Source of the DNA: Opitutales bacterium
Lineage (GTDB): Bacteria > Verrucomicrobiota > Verrucomicrobiia > Opitutales > Opitutaceae
NCBI GenBank assembly: GCA_018700525.1
Contig: JABITN010000226.1
Coordinates: 1 to 32,968, forward strand
Length of the DNA stretch: 32,968 nt
Reading direction: 5' to 3'
The position numbers and the translations under genes were made by a program. Under the pieces are notes generated by a model that worked only from the letters and a program-made list of their open reading frames with translations, ran no database searches and was not told where the DNA came from. Below, piece after piece: positions 6,898 to 14,892 of this stretch; position 1 is the first letter of the stretch; each line of letters starts with the position of its first letter.

Positions 6898-8484
6898 TCA
6901 TAACGGCTTTGTACGCTTTTCATACGGCCAGCTTGCCTGCTTATTCATATTTCGCAGCGTCATGTGCGGCGGACAGTGGTAATAATTCCTCAAGTGCACC
7001 AATTCCCGCTTCAGCTCCATTATAGTCGTCTCGTTTTCTGGAATGTAATACTGGCTGATCATCTCGCTTGGATCCTTCTTAAGGTCAAAGAACTCCCACT
7101 CATTATGTGCGGGATAATAAATCAGCTTATTACGTCCGTCTGTAACCCCGTAGTGCGGCTGCACGCGGTGGTTTGCCAGTTCGTGGTACGTATAGAGAAA
7201 CGTCTTTCTCCAGTCATCTGGAGTTTTCCCATTTAATACAGGGACCAAACTTCTTCCCTGCATCTCTTTCGGTACATCTACACCAGCTAGCTCCAGAAAG
7301 GTCTCGGCGATGTCGATATTGGATACAATATCAACATCGTTGACGACGCCCTCCTCGACCATTCCCGGCCAGTGAACAATAAAAGCAGTTCTCAAGGATT
7401 CTTCGTACATGAACCGCTTATCGAAAAACCCATGTTCTCCCAAAAAGAACCCATGATCGGCCATGTAGATAACAATGGTATTATCGGCTATGTTATTTTT
7501 TTCTAGAAACGCACGGATTCTCCCTACATTTTTGTCAATGCCAGCCCCTGAGGCTAGGAAGTTCTTCAAGAGCATCTGATATTTGAAGCGGGAGAGTTCC
7601 CGACTAGGGTTATTCCACCCCAAGTTCATTGCTTCGAATTTTTCTACATCCGGGGCGCGGTATGCATCCCATGCCTTTCGCTGCTCCTTATTCAGTTCGC
7701 CGAGCTCACCGGGGTCACCGATCATCATATTGTAAGGCAAGTCTTCGTAAAGCGTTAAGGTCTGTTCGCGTATCGCAGTACCCCGGTATGAAAAATCATC
7801 AAAGAGGTTATCCGGCTCGGGAATATGCACATCGTCATACAAATCATATTCCTCTGGACCAGGACACCAACCGTGGTGAGTCGCCTTAAACTGGGACATC
7901 AGAACAAACGGCTTACTTTTATCCCGCCCATTCTTCAACCACTCGATCGTGAGGTCTCCTACGATATCGGAATTGTAGCCCGTCACAACACGCTGCTCTT
8001 TCAGCCCATCCGCATCGCCCGTCAACAAAAGCGGATTATAATATCTCCCTTGCCCTTGCATGACATCAAAGTAATCAAAACCAGTCGGGGTCGACTTCAG
8101 ATGCCACTTTCCAATGATAGCCGTCTGGTAACCACTCTGCCGCAGGATTTTCGGAAAAGTCTGCTGGGAGCCGTCGAAATTGGCGCTTCTATTCCAGGTC
8201 ACACCATTTCTGTGCCCATATTTTCCAGTAAGAATAGCCGCTCTGCTTGGCCCGCATAGCGCATTGGCCACATAGCATTTCCTGAACAGCATTCCCTCGC
8301 TCGCAAGTTTATCAATATTTGGCGTATTCGCTACATCCTTTAGCCTGCCTCCATAAGCACCAATCGACTGCCATGCGTGATCGTCGCTGAAAAGAAAGAG
8401 TATATTCGGTCTGTCCGCGTTAGCGATTGCCATCGCAAAGGACGATACAATCAGGAATAAAAGAGATATTTTCAAGGTATTCAT
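6898..8484 (-). CDS. Sulfatase (CGPSR type, N-acetylglucosamine-6-sulfatase-like)
   Basis: 528 residues, signal peptide 1-23 (ending ANADRP). LFLFSDDHAWQSIGAYGG carries the metal pair, Cys77 sits in CGPSRAAILTGKYGHRNG, IIGKWHLKSTPTGFDYF gives Lys/His, and YMADHGFFLGEHGFFDKRFMYEES gives the last metal residues and the Lys. The MSQFKATHHGW block and the tail MELKRELVHLRNYY are shared with the edge-cut sulfatase ending at 31983. The pattern fits the glucosamine-6-sulfatase branch (SulfAtlas S1_11-like), active in the periplasm on 6-O-sulfated or related sugars; specificity is inferred only. It is the upstream member of a two-gene module with the CTPTR sulfatase, and the same pair recurs at 30116-32968. 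Confidence 0.92.
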   Translation of the reverse strand: MNTLKISLLFLIVSSFAMAIANADRPNILFLFSDDHAWQSIGAYGGRLKDVANTPNIDKLASEGMLFRKCYVANALCGPSRAAILTGKYGHRNGVTWNRSANFDGSQQTFPKILRQSGYQTAIIGKWHLKSTPTGFDYFDVMQGQGRYYNPLLLTGDADGLKEQRVVTGYNSDIVGDLTIEWLKNGRDKSKPFVLMSQFKATHHGWCPGPEEYDLYDDVHIPEPDNLFDDFSYRGTAIREQTLTLYEDLPYNMMIGDPGELGELNKEQRKAWDAYRAPDVEKFEAMNLGWNNPSRELSRFKYQMLLKNFLASGAGIDKNVGRIRAFLEKNNIADNTIVIYMADHGFFLGEHGFFDKRFMYEESLRTAFIVHWPGMVEEGVVNDVDIVSNIDIAETFLELAGVDVPKEMQGRSLVPVLNGKTPDDWRKTFLYTYHELANHRVQPHYGVTDGRNKLIYYPAHNEWEFFDLKKDPSEMISQYYIPENETTIMELKRELVHLRNYYHCPPHMTLRNMNKQASWPYEKRTKPL

Positions 8485-8497
8485 ATTATCAGGTAGC

Positions 8498-8516
8498 GGC
8501 CGATCTCTTAGCGGCC
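8498..8516. repeat. GGCC-rich inverted repeat, copy 2
   Basis: GGCCGATCTCTTAGCGGCC, with pairing arms GGCCG/CGGCC, lies 13 bp upstream of the sulfatase start at 8484 on the minus strand. It matches the copy at 6859-6877 in 14 of 19 positions by eye, and its flanks are also shared. Confidence 0.55.
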
Positions 8517-8536
8517 ATATTCAAAAGTATCCAAAG

Positions 8537-8557
8537 CTGAACGATTCCATCGTTCAG
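8537..8557. promoter_or_regulatory. Perfect short-loop hairpin / operator-like palindrome
   Basis: CTGAACGAT and ATCGTTCAG are perfect 9-bp arms around TCC. The element lies 53 bp upstream of the sulfatase start at 8484. No T-run follows on either strand, so it is either an operator or an RNA processing/attenuation stem rather than a classical terminator. Confidence 0.45.
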
Positions 8558-8638
8558 TTAACGCTCGGAGATCGTCATTTCAAAACCCCTATTATTAACT
8601 ATTTCAAGCCTGATCTGATTGTATTAATTAGACAGCTT

Positions 8639-8740
8639 TTAGTATTTTTTCGTCATAATATAGACGATATTAGGACGATCCAGAGCAACCGCCACGTTAA
8701 CAATGAAACAAGCAAACAGAATATAGGAACGCGATCTCAT
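8639..8740 (-). pseudogene. Sulfatase remnant: signal peptide and first beta strand only
   Basis: A 33-codon minus-strand frame opens with ATG (8738-8740), encodes a typical signal peptide (MRSRSYILFACFIVNVAVA), then LDRPNIVYIMT, and stops after KKY. In intact sulfatases of this window the equivalent stretch is RPNIL/IFL..DD or QPNVIVVMTDDQGYG, so the frame ends exactly where the metal-binding Asp pair should be. Nothing recognisable follows in the 150 bp before the next sulfatase. I read it as the 5' end of a deleted sulfatase gene. The rest of the 8485-8786 gap holds one GGCC repeat and one palindrome, listed separately. Confidence 0.7.
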
Positions 8741-8786
8741 TGGGGCACGATTATACGCAGTGAATCGATAGTTAATCCGGATTCGG

Positions 8787-10277
8787 TCATTTTAGATTTC
8801 GTTCTCTTTCCACGTCACGTCGCCGAAATGCCTGCGCCTGTTGGGCTTCGACAAAGCCATCGAGATAACGAAGGTCCTCTCGATTCTGAAAGGCGGTGTG
8901 GACGGGATCCTTCGTCTTTTCCATCCATTGATCGAGGATCGCACGATGATTGGCAATCTCATCCTGGAACTTGGGATCATCAATCAGATTATTCAAGTTG
9001 TCCGGATCGCTCTCAATATCGAAAAACTCTTCGACTACTCGGTAGTCGTATTGCTTGAGAAGCTTGGACGTACGGGGATCCATCTCCGCCTTAGCAATCA
9101 TTTCCTGATAAGTGAGAGTCCCTTGACCGGCCGCCTGAAATTTTCGTCCTCCAGCTGCCCAGGGATTGAAAATGTAATTGAATTGCTTGGACTGAACCGC
9201 TCGCATCGGATGGCGACGCCGACCCGAACTCTCGTTGTATTCCTTGATTACGTGATCTAACTCGGGCTGTTTCTTCCCTTTAAGGACCCGATAAAACGAA
9301 TGCCCTTCAAGTCCATTCGGATGTTCAATTTCCGCAACATCGAGTAGGGTCGGCAAGAGGTCGAGAGCCGAGATCATGTGTTCAGTATCATGGATTCCGG
9401 GCTTTATCTGTCCTGGCCAACGAACCATCCAAGGCGTGCGCGTGCTGTGGTGATACAGACAGGTCTTGGCTAGGGGAAAAGGCATCCCGTGATCGGAAAG
9501 AAAAACGACCACCGTATCATCTGCTTGTCCCGATTCAGTCAAGGCCCGTAAGGTTTCTCCGAGACAATCATCCGCTCGGCTAACGGACATGTAGTAATGA
9601 GCCAGTTCTTTCCGCACTTTGGGCGTGTCAGGCAGATAACCCGGGACCGGTATTTTTTCCGGCGTGTAGAGCTGGCTGGGTATGTACGGATCTTCCATTT
9701 CCTTCCGACGACTCCATCGGTAGAACGGCAAGTGAGGATCCGAAATGTTGATCAGCAGACAGAAGGGTTTATCCGCCTCTTCAGATGCTGCGATCCCTTT
9801 AGCAGTCATTCGATAGTAAGATCCCGCATCCTTAATATGATTCTCCTTCTTTGCGCCCTCACCCATCTCGAGATCCCAGGGATAAGGGTAGTAAGGGGTC
9901 GTATGAGACTCTTTTCCAAAAATACCCGTAAAATACCCACCTTCTTTCATCAAATCGACGAGGTGCGGGTAGTGCGGTTGGCGAATCGCATAAAAACCTT
10001 CCACCAGGTTGCTGTGGGAAGAACGTCCCGAGAACATAACATTTCGCCCCGGATAGCAGTTTCCAACCATTACATGGGCATATTCGAACCGCATTCCTTC
10101 CGACGCCAACTGGTCCATGTGCGGAGTTATATCCTTAAGAGGGCTTCCGTAGACGCCGACTGAGTCGCAGTTCATGTCATCGACTGAGATGAAAAGAATG
10201 TTCGGCTTGCCCTGAGCGGCTGATACGACCGGGATAAACACGGCTAAAAACAAAAGGCTAAAAATATGTTGAATCAT
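8787..10277 (-). CDS. Sulfatase with CYPGR active-site signature, secreted
   Basis: 496 residues, signal peptide 1-21. FISVDDMNCDSVGVYGSP carries the metal pair. The formylglycine precursor is Cys74 in NCYPGRNVMFSGRSSHSN, where Gly replaces the canonical Ser/Thr of CxPSR; the minimal CxPxR recognised by maturation enzymes is kept. GKESHTTP stands at the GKWHLG position, and VFLSDHGMPFPLAK is the C-terminal metal/Lys segment. It is a paralogue of the CEPSR enzyme at 3438-4928 (shared YGSP, HLPFY, TRTPWMVRWPG layout), possibly S1_8. It heads the first minus-strand sulfatase run; about 340 bp upstream separate it from the plus-strand peroxiredoxin gene, so its promoter should lie in 10278-10420. 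No Shine-Dalgarno is visible. Confidence 0.9.
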   Translation of the reverse strand: MIQHIFSLLFLAVFIPVVSAAQGKPNILFISVDDMNCDSVGVYGSPLKDITPHMDQLASEGMRFEYAHVMVGNCYPGRNVMFSGRSSHSNLVEGFYAIRQPHYPHLVDLMKEGGYFTGIFGKESHTTPYYPYPWDLEMGEGAKKENHIKDAGSYYRMTAKGIAASEEADKPFCLLINISDPHLPFYRWSRRKEMEDPYIPSQLYTPEKIPVPGYLPDTPKVRKELAHYYMSVSRADDCLGETLRALTESGQADDTVVVFLSDHGMPFPLAKTCLYHHSTRTPWMVRWPGQIKPGIHDTEHMISALDLLPTLLDVAEIEHPNGLEGHSFYRVLKGKKQPELDHVIKEYNESSGRRRHPMRAVQSKQFNYIFNPWAAGGRKFQAAGQGTLTYQEMIAKAEMDPRTSKLLKQYDYRVVEEFFDIESDPDNLNNLIDDPKFQDEIANHRAILDQWMEKTKDPVHTAFQNREDLRYLDGFVEAQQAQAFRRRDVERERNLK

Positions 10278-10419
10278 CGGAGTATAGTTATCTTTAAGTT
10301 TAATGTTCTTTTGGCTCTGTTACCAAATCTAATTTGAAATGACAAAGTGATAGACAACCTCCTCAATCCACAAATACCTCTCGATTATTTGTTGAGGTAG
10401 AAAAACGTCTAGCGAATAA

Positions 10420-10656
10420 TCCTACTATTGGCACCATCCCCGGGCAACGCTGCTCGTATTCTTCAACCAAGTTTGGGGCTACCCAGAACGGATATTAGCC
10501 TGGAGGGCGGGACTCAGAGCTTCCTCTACCGCACTGGTTGACACCGCCGGCTCCATTCGCTGGCTTATGTTGGGTGCCCTAATCTCGGTTGACTCGGTAG
10601 CCCCAATAATTAAACAATGGCTCGAAGAGCTTTCAACAGACGAAGAACCCAAATGA
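10420..10656 (+). pseudogene. Unrecognised 3' coding remnant overlapping the peroxiredoxin start (ATGA)
   Basis: A plus-strand frame with protein-like composition runs from an in-frame stop at 10417-10419 to TGA at 10654-10656 without a plausible start. It includes LLVFFNQVWGYPERILAW and, near the end, SIRWLMLGALISVDSVAP and a Glu-rich tail. Its stop overlaps the next gene's ATG as ATGA, which is typical of coupled operon genes. An upstream stretch in another frame (10342-10444: FVEVEKRLANNPTIGTIPG) also looks coding, so a frameshifted or truncated gene is likely. I do not recognise the family. Confidence 0.4.
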
Positions 10657-11567
10657 ATATGACCAGAACGCTCTCAAGTAGCCTCAGTAGAATTTTAATG
10701 GGTACCGTGTTCGTTACGGCGGCGTTCGGATTGCCAGCACCACGGTCGCAGGCTCAGGACACAATCCCGGAAGAAAGAGCAAAAGTGAGTGAGCGGGCTG
10801 AACCTCCTCCGCGGGGCGAACGTGGAGACCGACCCCAACGCGCTGGGAGAACTCGTGGCCCCAGAAGGGCTCCACCACCACAGGCAAACGACGGATCCCG
10901 TCGAGCCGGTACGCCCATGTATACCGAGGCTCCGGATGGCATCGGTGTAACCCTGCGCCAAGGCGCATCACCACTTCCCTACACCAAAGGCACCGTAACC
11001 TACGTACCCTGGGAAGAAGGCTCCAAAATGGATCCGCTTAAGGTGGGCAGTAAACTTCCAAAAAATTCGGTAGCCTGGACAAAGACAGGCTCTGAGTTTA
11101 ATCTCAACAAAGCAGTGAAGGAAAAACCCACGGTCCTTATCTACTACCGAGGCGGTTGGTGCCCGTTTTGCAACGTACATTTGAACGAGCTGCAGACGAG
11201 CATCCCTGCACTTGAAAAACTGGGATACCAGTTACTCGCGGTAAGCACTGATACGGTAGAAGCACTGAAAGCCTATGACGACTCCGAGCTCAAATACCCG
11301 TTGCTGGCTGACCCTGATCTCAAGTTGGCAACGAACCTGGGCATCAAGTACAAGGTGGTAAAAGAATACATCCAGCACGTTAAAGAAATCCCGGATGGGC
11401 GCGCATTCGATATGGAGAAACGCAATGGCGGATTCCTGGTGACGCCCTCAGCCTTTATTCTAGATACAACCGGTACCATACGTTTCGCGTATGCGAACGA
11501 TAACTACACAGTTAGAGCCAGCCAGGATGCGCTACTGAAAGCGGCTAAAGAGGCGTTGGCCAAGTAA
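10653..11567 (+). CDS. Peroxiredoxin-like (AhpC/TSA) protein, secreted
   Basis: 304 residues from ATG 10653 (the ATGA overlap with the upstream remnant decides the start; an ATG 36 bp earlier would add an Arg-rich prefix before the signal peptide). Signal peptide about 1-35, then a Pro/Arg-rich linker (about 45-85), then a thioredoxin-fold domain. IYYRGGWCPFCNVHLNELQ contains the peroxidatic/redox CxxC pair, and YQLLAVSTDTVE, YPLLADPDLKLA and TPSAFILDTTGTIRFAY follow in family order. It probably reduces peroxides or thiols in the periplasm. It opens the non-sulfatase block; codon choice is more CTG/GGC-rich than in the sulfatases. A 385-bp gap follows before the dioxygenase gene. Confidence 0.87.
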   Translation: MNMTRTLSSSLSRILMGTVFVTAAFGLPAPRSQAQDTIPEERAKVSERAEPPPRGERGDRPQRAGRTRGPRRAPPPQANDGSRRAGTPMYTEAPDGIGVTLRQGASPLPYTKGTVTYVPWEEGSKMDPLKVGSKLPKNSVAWTKTGSEFNLNKAVKEKPTVLIYYRGGWCPFCNVHLNELQTSIPALEKLGYQLLAVSTDTVEALKAYDDSELKYPLLADPDLKLATNLGIKYKVVKEYIQHVKEIPDGRAFDMEKRNGGFLVTPSAFILDTTGTIRFAYANDNYTVRASQDALLKAAKEALAK

Positions 11568-11952
11568 TACCGAATTACTCAACCGCGGAGTTCGGGAGGA
11601 TTCAGTTGGACTTTTATTAACCACGGATTTAGAAAGTAAATGAGGAGCTCAGTGCTTCAGCCTGAGTTGCCGTAGGCCAGAGCTCGTCTCGAGATCATGA
11701 GCTTGTAGAATGGCGCTGCCGCGCTTATACCAACAACAAGAGGTCAATAATAACCCCGAAACCTATTTGGCATCGCCAGCCCATTACCGATTCGGCGGGA
11801 CTAGCCACTGCGTCCTCCTTGGTTCGAAGAAGAAACAATGAAGTTAAAAAAAAAGAAGAAGGCATGACACCGATCTCACCAAAACAACAGGTCGACTTTT
11901 AGCGTTTGGTCCGTTTTATACCCAAAAACGTACAATCGATTATCTGTAACCT
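11568..11952. other. 385-bp intergenic region with small inverted repeats
   Basis: No supported gene. TTAACCACGGATTT at 11617-11630 matches the ACCAC-type phrase found in other gaps of the window. Around 11641-11715 the sequence is rich in GAGCTC/TCTCGAGA self-complementary words that could fold. A poly-A tract lies near 11846-11855. No clear promoter could be assigned for the downstream dioxygenase gene. Confidence 0.3.
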
Positions 11953-12864
11953 ATGATCGAACATCCCTCAGCCTGGGACGGAAACGAATTAGCGGGTAAC
12001 CCCTCCTGGATAACTAACTTCGAAAACCTCGATACCCCTGCTATCCATGATCAATTAGAAAACGGACCCGGAGTGGTCTTGCTGCGAGGATTTCCAATCG
12101 CAGGTCATAGTAAGGACAGTGCCCGCGAAACCTTCAGGCAGTGGTCTTCAGGGCTGGGCAGATTGCTTTCGCAAAATGAGAAAGGCGACACCCTCTTCGA
12201 CGTAAGTGATGCGGGATTCGGCAAAGACGACCCACGTACCCGAGGACCCAATACGAATAAAAAACTATCTTTTCATACAGATCGCTGCGACGTGATTGGT
12301 TTTCTTTGCTGGAGGCAGGCATTGTCGGGTGGTGAAAATGAGCTGATCAGTTCGATGCGGCTCTATAACGAAATCGCGGATCGTCGCCCGGACGTGTTGG
12401 AGACGCTCATGCAGTCCTTTGTCTACAAACGTCACACAGTGGATTTAGGCAACGAGCTTCCTTATGTGGAGCAACCGATCTTCTCCTTTCAAAATGAGCA
12501 CTTTGCTTGTAGCTTTTTGCGTGTTTTGATCAGCCGTGCTCATGCCGATCCAGATTTGCCCAACCTGACTCCAAAACAGGTCGAAGCCATGGATTTTCTC
12601 GAGGCGGTAACCGAAGAAGAGCAATTGAGCTATCGATTTCGCCAGGAGCCCGGCGATGTGCTTCTGCTGAACAACTGGGTGACCCTGCATCGACGTTCCG
12701 CCTTTGTAGATCGTGAGGATTCAGAGGAAAAACGCTGCCTCTTCCGGACCTGGCTAAGTGTCCCGAATAGCCGACCGCTCGATCCACGCTTCAAGGCCAA
12801 TTTTGGTGCTGTAGGAGCAGGAGAAGTGCGAGGTGGGTTTAATACCGTTTCCCCAGAAGAATGA
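11953..12864 (+). CDS. TauD/TfdA-like Fe(II)/2-oxoglutarate dioxygenase
   Basis: 303 residues, no signal peptide, so cytoplasmic. GVVLLRGFPI near residue 40 opens the fold. LSFHTDRCDVIGFLC gives the first iron ligands His108 and Asp110, and LLNNWVTLHRRSAF gives the distal His246. Arg265 in CLFRTWLSV is the expected 2-oxoglutarate carboxylate anchor. All three facial-triad residues are intact, so the enzyme should be active. Known members hydroxylate taurine, alkyl sulfates, aryloxyacids or amino-acid derivatives; sulfonate or alkyl-sulfate use would suit the setting, but the subgroup is not identifiable by eye. The gene converges with the cytochrome gene downstream. Confidence 0.88.
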   Translation: MIEHPSAWDGNELAGNPSWITNFENLDTPAIHDQLENGPGVVLLRGFPIAGHSKDSARETFRQWSSGLGRLLSQNEKGDTLFDVSDAGFGKDDPRTRGPNTNKKLSFHTDRCDVIGFLCWRQALSGGENELISSMRLYNEIADRRPDVLETLMQSFVYKRHTVDLGNELPYVEQPIFSFQNEHFACSFLRVLISRAHADPDLPNLTPKQVEAMDFLEAVTEEEQLSYRFRQEPGDVLLLNNWVTLHRRSAFVDREDSEEKRCLFRTWLSVPNSRPLDPRFKANFGAVGAGEVRGGFNTVSPEE

Positions 12865-12867
12865 GTA

Positions 12868-12898
12868 AAGGGTGCTGGCTCAGACCCTAGCTACCCTT
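12868..12898. terminator. Possible bidirectional terminator between convergent genes
   Basis: AAGGGTGCT (12868-12876) can pair with AGCTACCCTT (12889-12898) with one bulged base. It lies directly after the dioxygenase stop and 49 bp beyond the convergent cytochrome stop. No strong T-run follows, so intrinsic termination is only a modest call. Confidence 0.35.
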
Positions 12899-12946
12899 GA
12901 GCTTCTCAGGCTTTGGGATAACCAAATGAAGAAGGTAAACGTTGAT

Positions 12947-13837
12947 CTATTCAATTGCCTGGGGAGGTATAGATCGCAGGTAGGTGATCACCGCTTCTAA
13001 GTCCTCGTCAGAAATTTTCTTATAGAAATAAAAGGGCATTGCGGGCTGGAGCGGTCGACCATCGCGACTGGTCGCTTCAGTGATAGCCCTTTTTATCTCT
13101 TCGTCCGTCCATCTGCCGATTCCTTGCTCGGGATGGGGTGAGATGTTAGCCGCCACGGCGACCAATTCCATACCATGTGGCTTCACAAACACATTTCCAC
13201 CCGCACCGATTCGGCTTAAATCGGGAGTGCCTTTGACCAGCGGAGTATGACACTCCATACAATGACCCAAAGCGTTGGCCACATAAGCGCCGTAGGCAAG
13301 GGTGTCGTCTGGAGAAATGTCAGGGACGGTATCCACCGGCGGGCCATAAGATTCGGGTAGAGGGATGTTGTACACAGAACGTGGCAGGCTATTTTTCACC
13401 GGAACGACTGTTCTCAGATACGCTACGATCGATCGAACATCGGTGTCTGACATCTCGCGATAGACGCGTGTCGGCATGGGTGGGCCGATGATCGTACCAT
13501 CAGGCCGCACGCCTTCACGGATGACCCGTATAATTTCTTCATCACTCCAGGTACCAATCCCAGTTTCGGGGTCTGGCGTGATATTCGGCGCGTAGGCCGT
13601 GAACTCTGCCCTGTCGACCTGAAATGCACCCGCCAAATGCATTTCGCTGATCGGCTTATGGTCGGTGCCTCTCGGCGTATGGCAATTACCGCAGGCCACA
13701 ATACTATTGACGAGGTAGTCGCCTCGGGCGACTAGCGCCTCCTGTTCCGATGCTTCCGAGCGAGCAAACAAGAAACCGACTACTAAAATAAACGCTTTGA
13801 GATTCGCCGCCGCTTCCGTTGTTGATAGGAAATTCAA
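12947..13837 (-). CDS. Secreted di-haem cytochrome c
   Basis: 296 residues. After a signal segment (about 12-30) come two class-I cytochrome c domains. The first has VACGNCHTPRG (C49, C52, H53) with Met in PPMPTRVY (about M121), and the second has GHCMECHTPLV (C193, C196, H197) with Met in PAMPFYFY (about M267). Each domain ends in a helix of the IVAYLRT / VITYLRS type. The pattern resembles the cytochrome subunits of membrane-bound sugar or alcohol dehydrogenases and thiosulfate-type electron carriers. No dehydrogenase subunit is adjacent, so the partner is unknown. The start is a TTG (13835-13837) because no in-frame ATG precedes the signal sequence; it may be misplaced by a few codons. Its 5' end faces the broken MBL gene. 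Confidence 0.88.
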   Translation of the reverse strand: MNFLSTTEAAANLKAFILVVGFLFARSEASEQEALVARGDYLVNSIVACGNCHTPRGTDHKPISEMHLAGAFQVDRAEFTAYAPNITPDPETGIGTWSDEEIIRVIREGVRPDGTIIGPPMPTRVYREMSDTDVRSIVAYLRTVVPVKNSLPRSVYNIPLPESYGPPVDTVPDISPDDTLAYGAYVANALGHCMECHTPLVKGTPDLSRIGAGGNVFVKPHGMELVAVAANISPHPEQGIGRWTDEEIKRAITEATSRDGRPLQPAMPFYFYKKISDEDLEAVITYLRSIPPQAIE

Positions 13838-13852
13838 TTTTTCTGACTTCGC

Positions 13853-14892
13853 TTGGTGGTGAGTAAAGAAGTTGAGTTGGGGGAGCCTACATTTACTGAA
13901 AGCATAGACTATTCTTATGCCAATAAAACCATAAAACGGCTCGGCGCGAGCATTACTCTCCTCGCAGCCCTCCTAGCAGCCTATTTTGACGCACAAACCA
14001 GTCAAGAAGCAGACTATGAAGTCATTATGATGGGTCTAGGATCACCGCCACAGTTCATGAGCCGTTTTGGCGCCGAAACGCTCATCAAAGCCGGTGACAA
14101 ATACTTGCTAGTAGATTCCGGCAGCGACGTGACTCAACGCTTGTGGCAATTGAAAATCCCTTTGGGTTGCGGTGATGGCATTTTTGTTACGCATTTACAA
14201 TCAGACCCCGGCGGCGGCATTCCAGACTTTTTACTGAAAGGTTGGTTAAGCTCTCTGTTTGGTGGACGGAAAGGAAAATTTAACATCTAGGGCCCTGAAG
14301 GTATAAAGTTCATGATGCATCATATTCGGCTGGCCCGTCAGGTGAGGTTAACATCCGAGTCGAGAACCAGGGGATCAGTTTAGAGGAAGTGACACCCAAT
14401 ACAGTCGAAATTAAAGCCGTTCTCATTTATGATCAATCGGCCGTCAAGGTCACCGCGATAGAGATTAACCATGGCGAACTTATCAAGCCTGCATCTGGCT
14501 ATCGAGTGGATTACGATGGCAGGTCCGCTGTTATATCCACGGATAGCAAATACCATCCACTCTTGGCAGAGCCGGCCATAGGATCTGACCTGTTTATCCA
14601 TGCCTTCGGTGCCGCAAAATCCGAACTGCAGGCATCGAGAATTTCTTGGAGGACTATTCTAAACAATCATACAGAGCCGGAAGGTGTAGTTAGTATCTTT
14701 GGATACGCTCAGCCAAAAGTGGAAGCGCTCTACCACTTTGTGACGCTAACGAACAGGCAGATCAAACCACCGATCTTGGATAAAACTTCGACCCGCTTGA
14801 AGACGACTTACAGTTGTCCAGTGACCATCGGCGAGGATTTGACCCGCTTCGTTTTTGGGAAAGACGAGGTAACTGTAATACCACCAGAGTAA
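13853..14892 (+). pseudogene. MBL-fold (RNase Z-like) hydrolase pseudogene
   Basis: Two frames together cover one MBL-fold protein. Frame one (13853-14290) has a hydrophobic N-terminal segment, VIMMGLGSPP, KYLLVDSGSDVTQRL and THLQSDPGGGIPDFLLKGWL, then hits TAG at 14288-14290. The text after the stop still reads GPEGIKFMMHHI in the same frame, as in the family. The reading then shifts near 14335-14345, and frame two continues VKVTAIEINHGELIKP, GYRVDYDGRSAVIS, LNNHTEPE and VTIGEDLTRFVFG to 14892. The metal site is also damaged: the family's HLHSDH reads HLQSDP here. A stop, a frameshift and lost ligands all point to a dead gene. An intact relative would be a secreted hydrolase of this common Proteobacterial group. 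Confidence 0.82.

Noticed and set aside
12947-13837. SoxA or true alcohol-dehydrogenase cytochrome subunit
   Set aside because: The two CxxCH domains fit many di-haem carriers and no catalytic subunit is adjacent, so no specific name is given.
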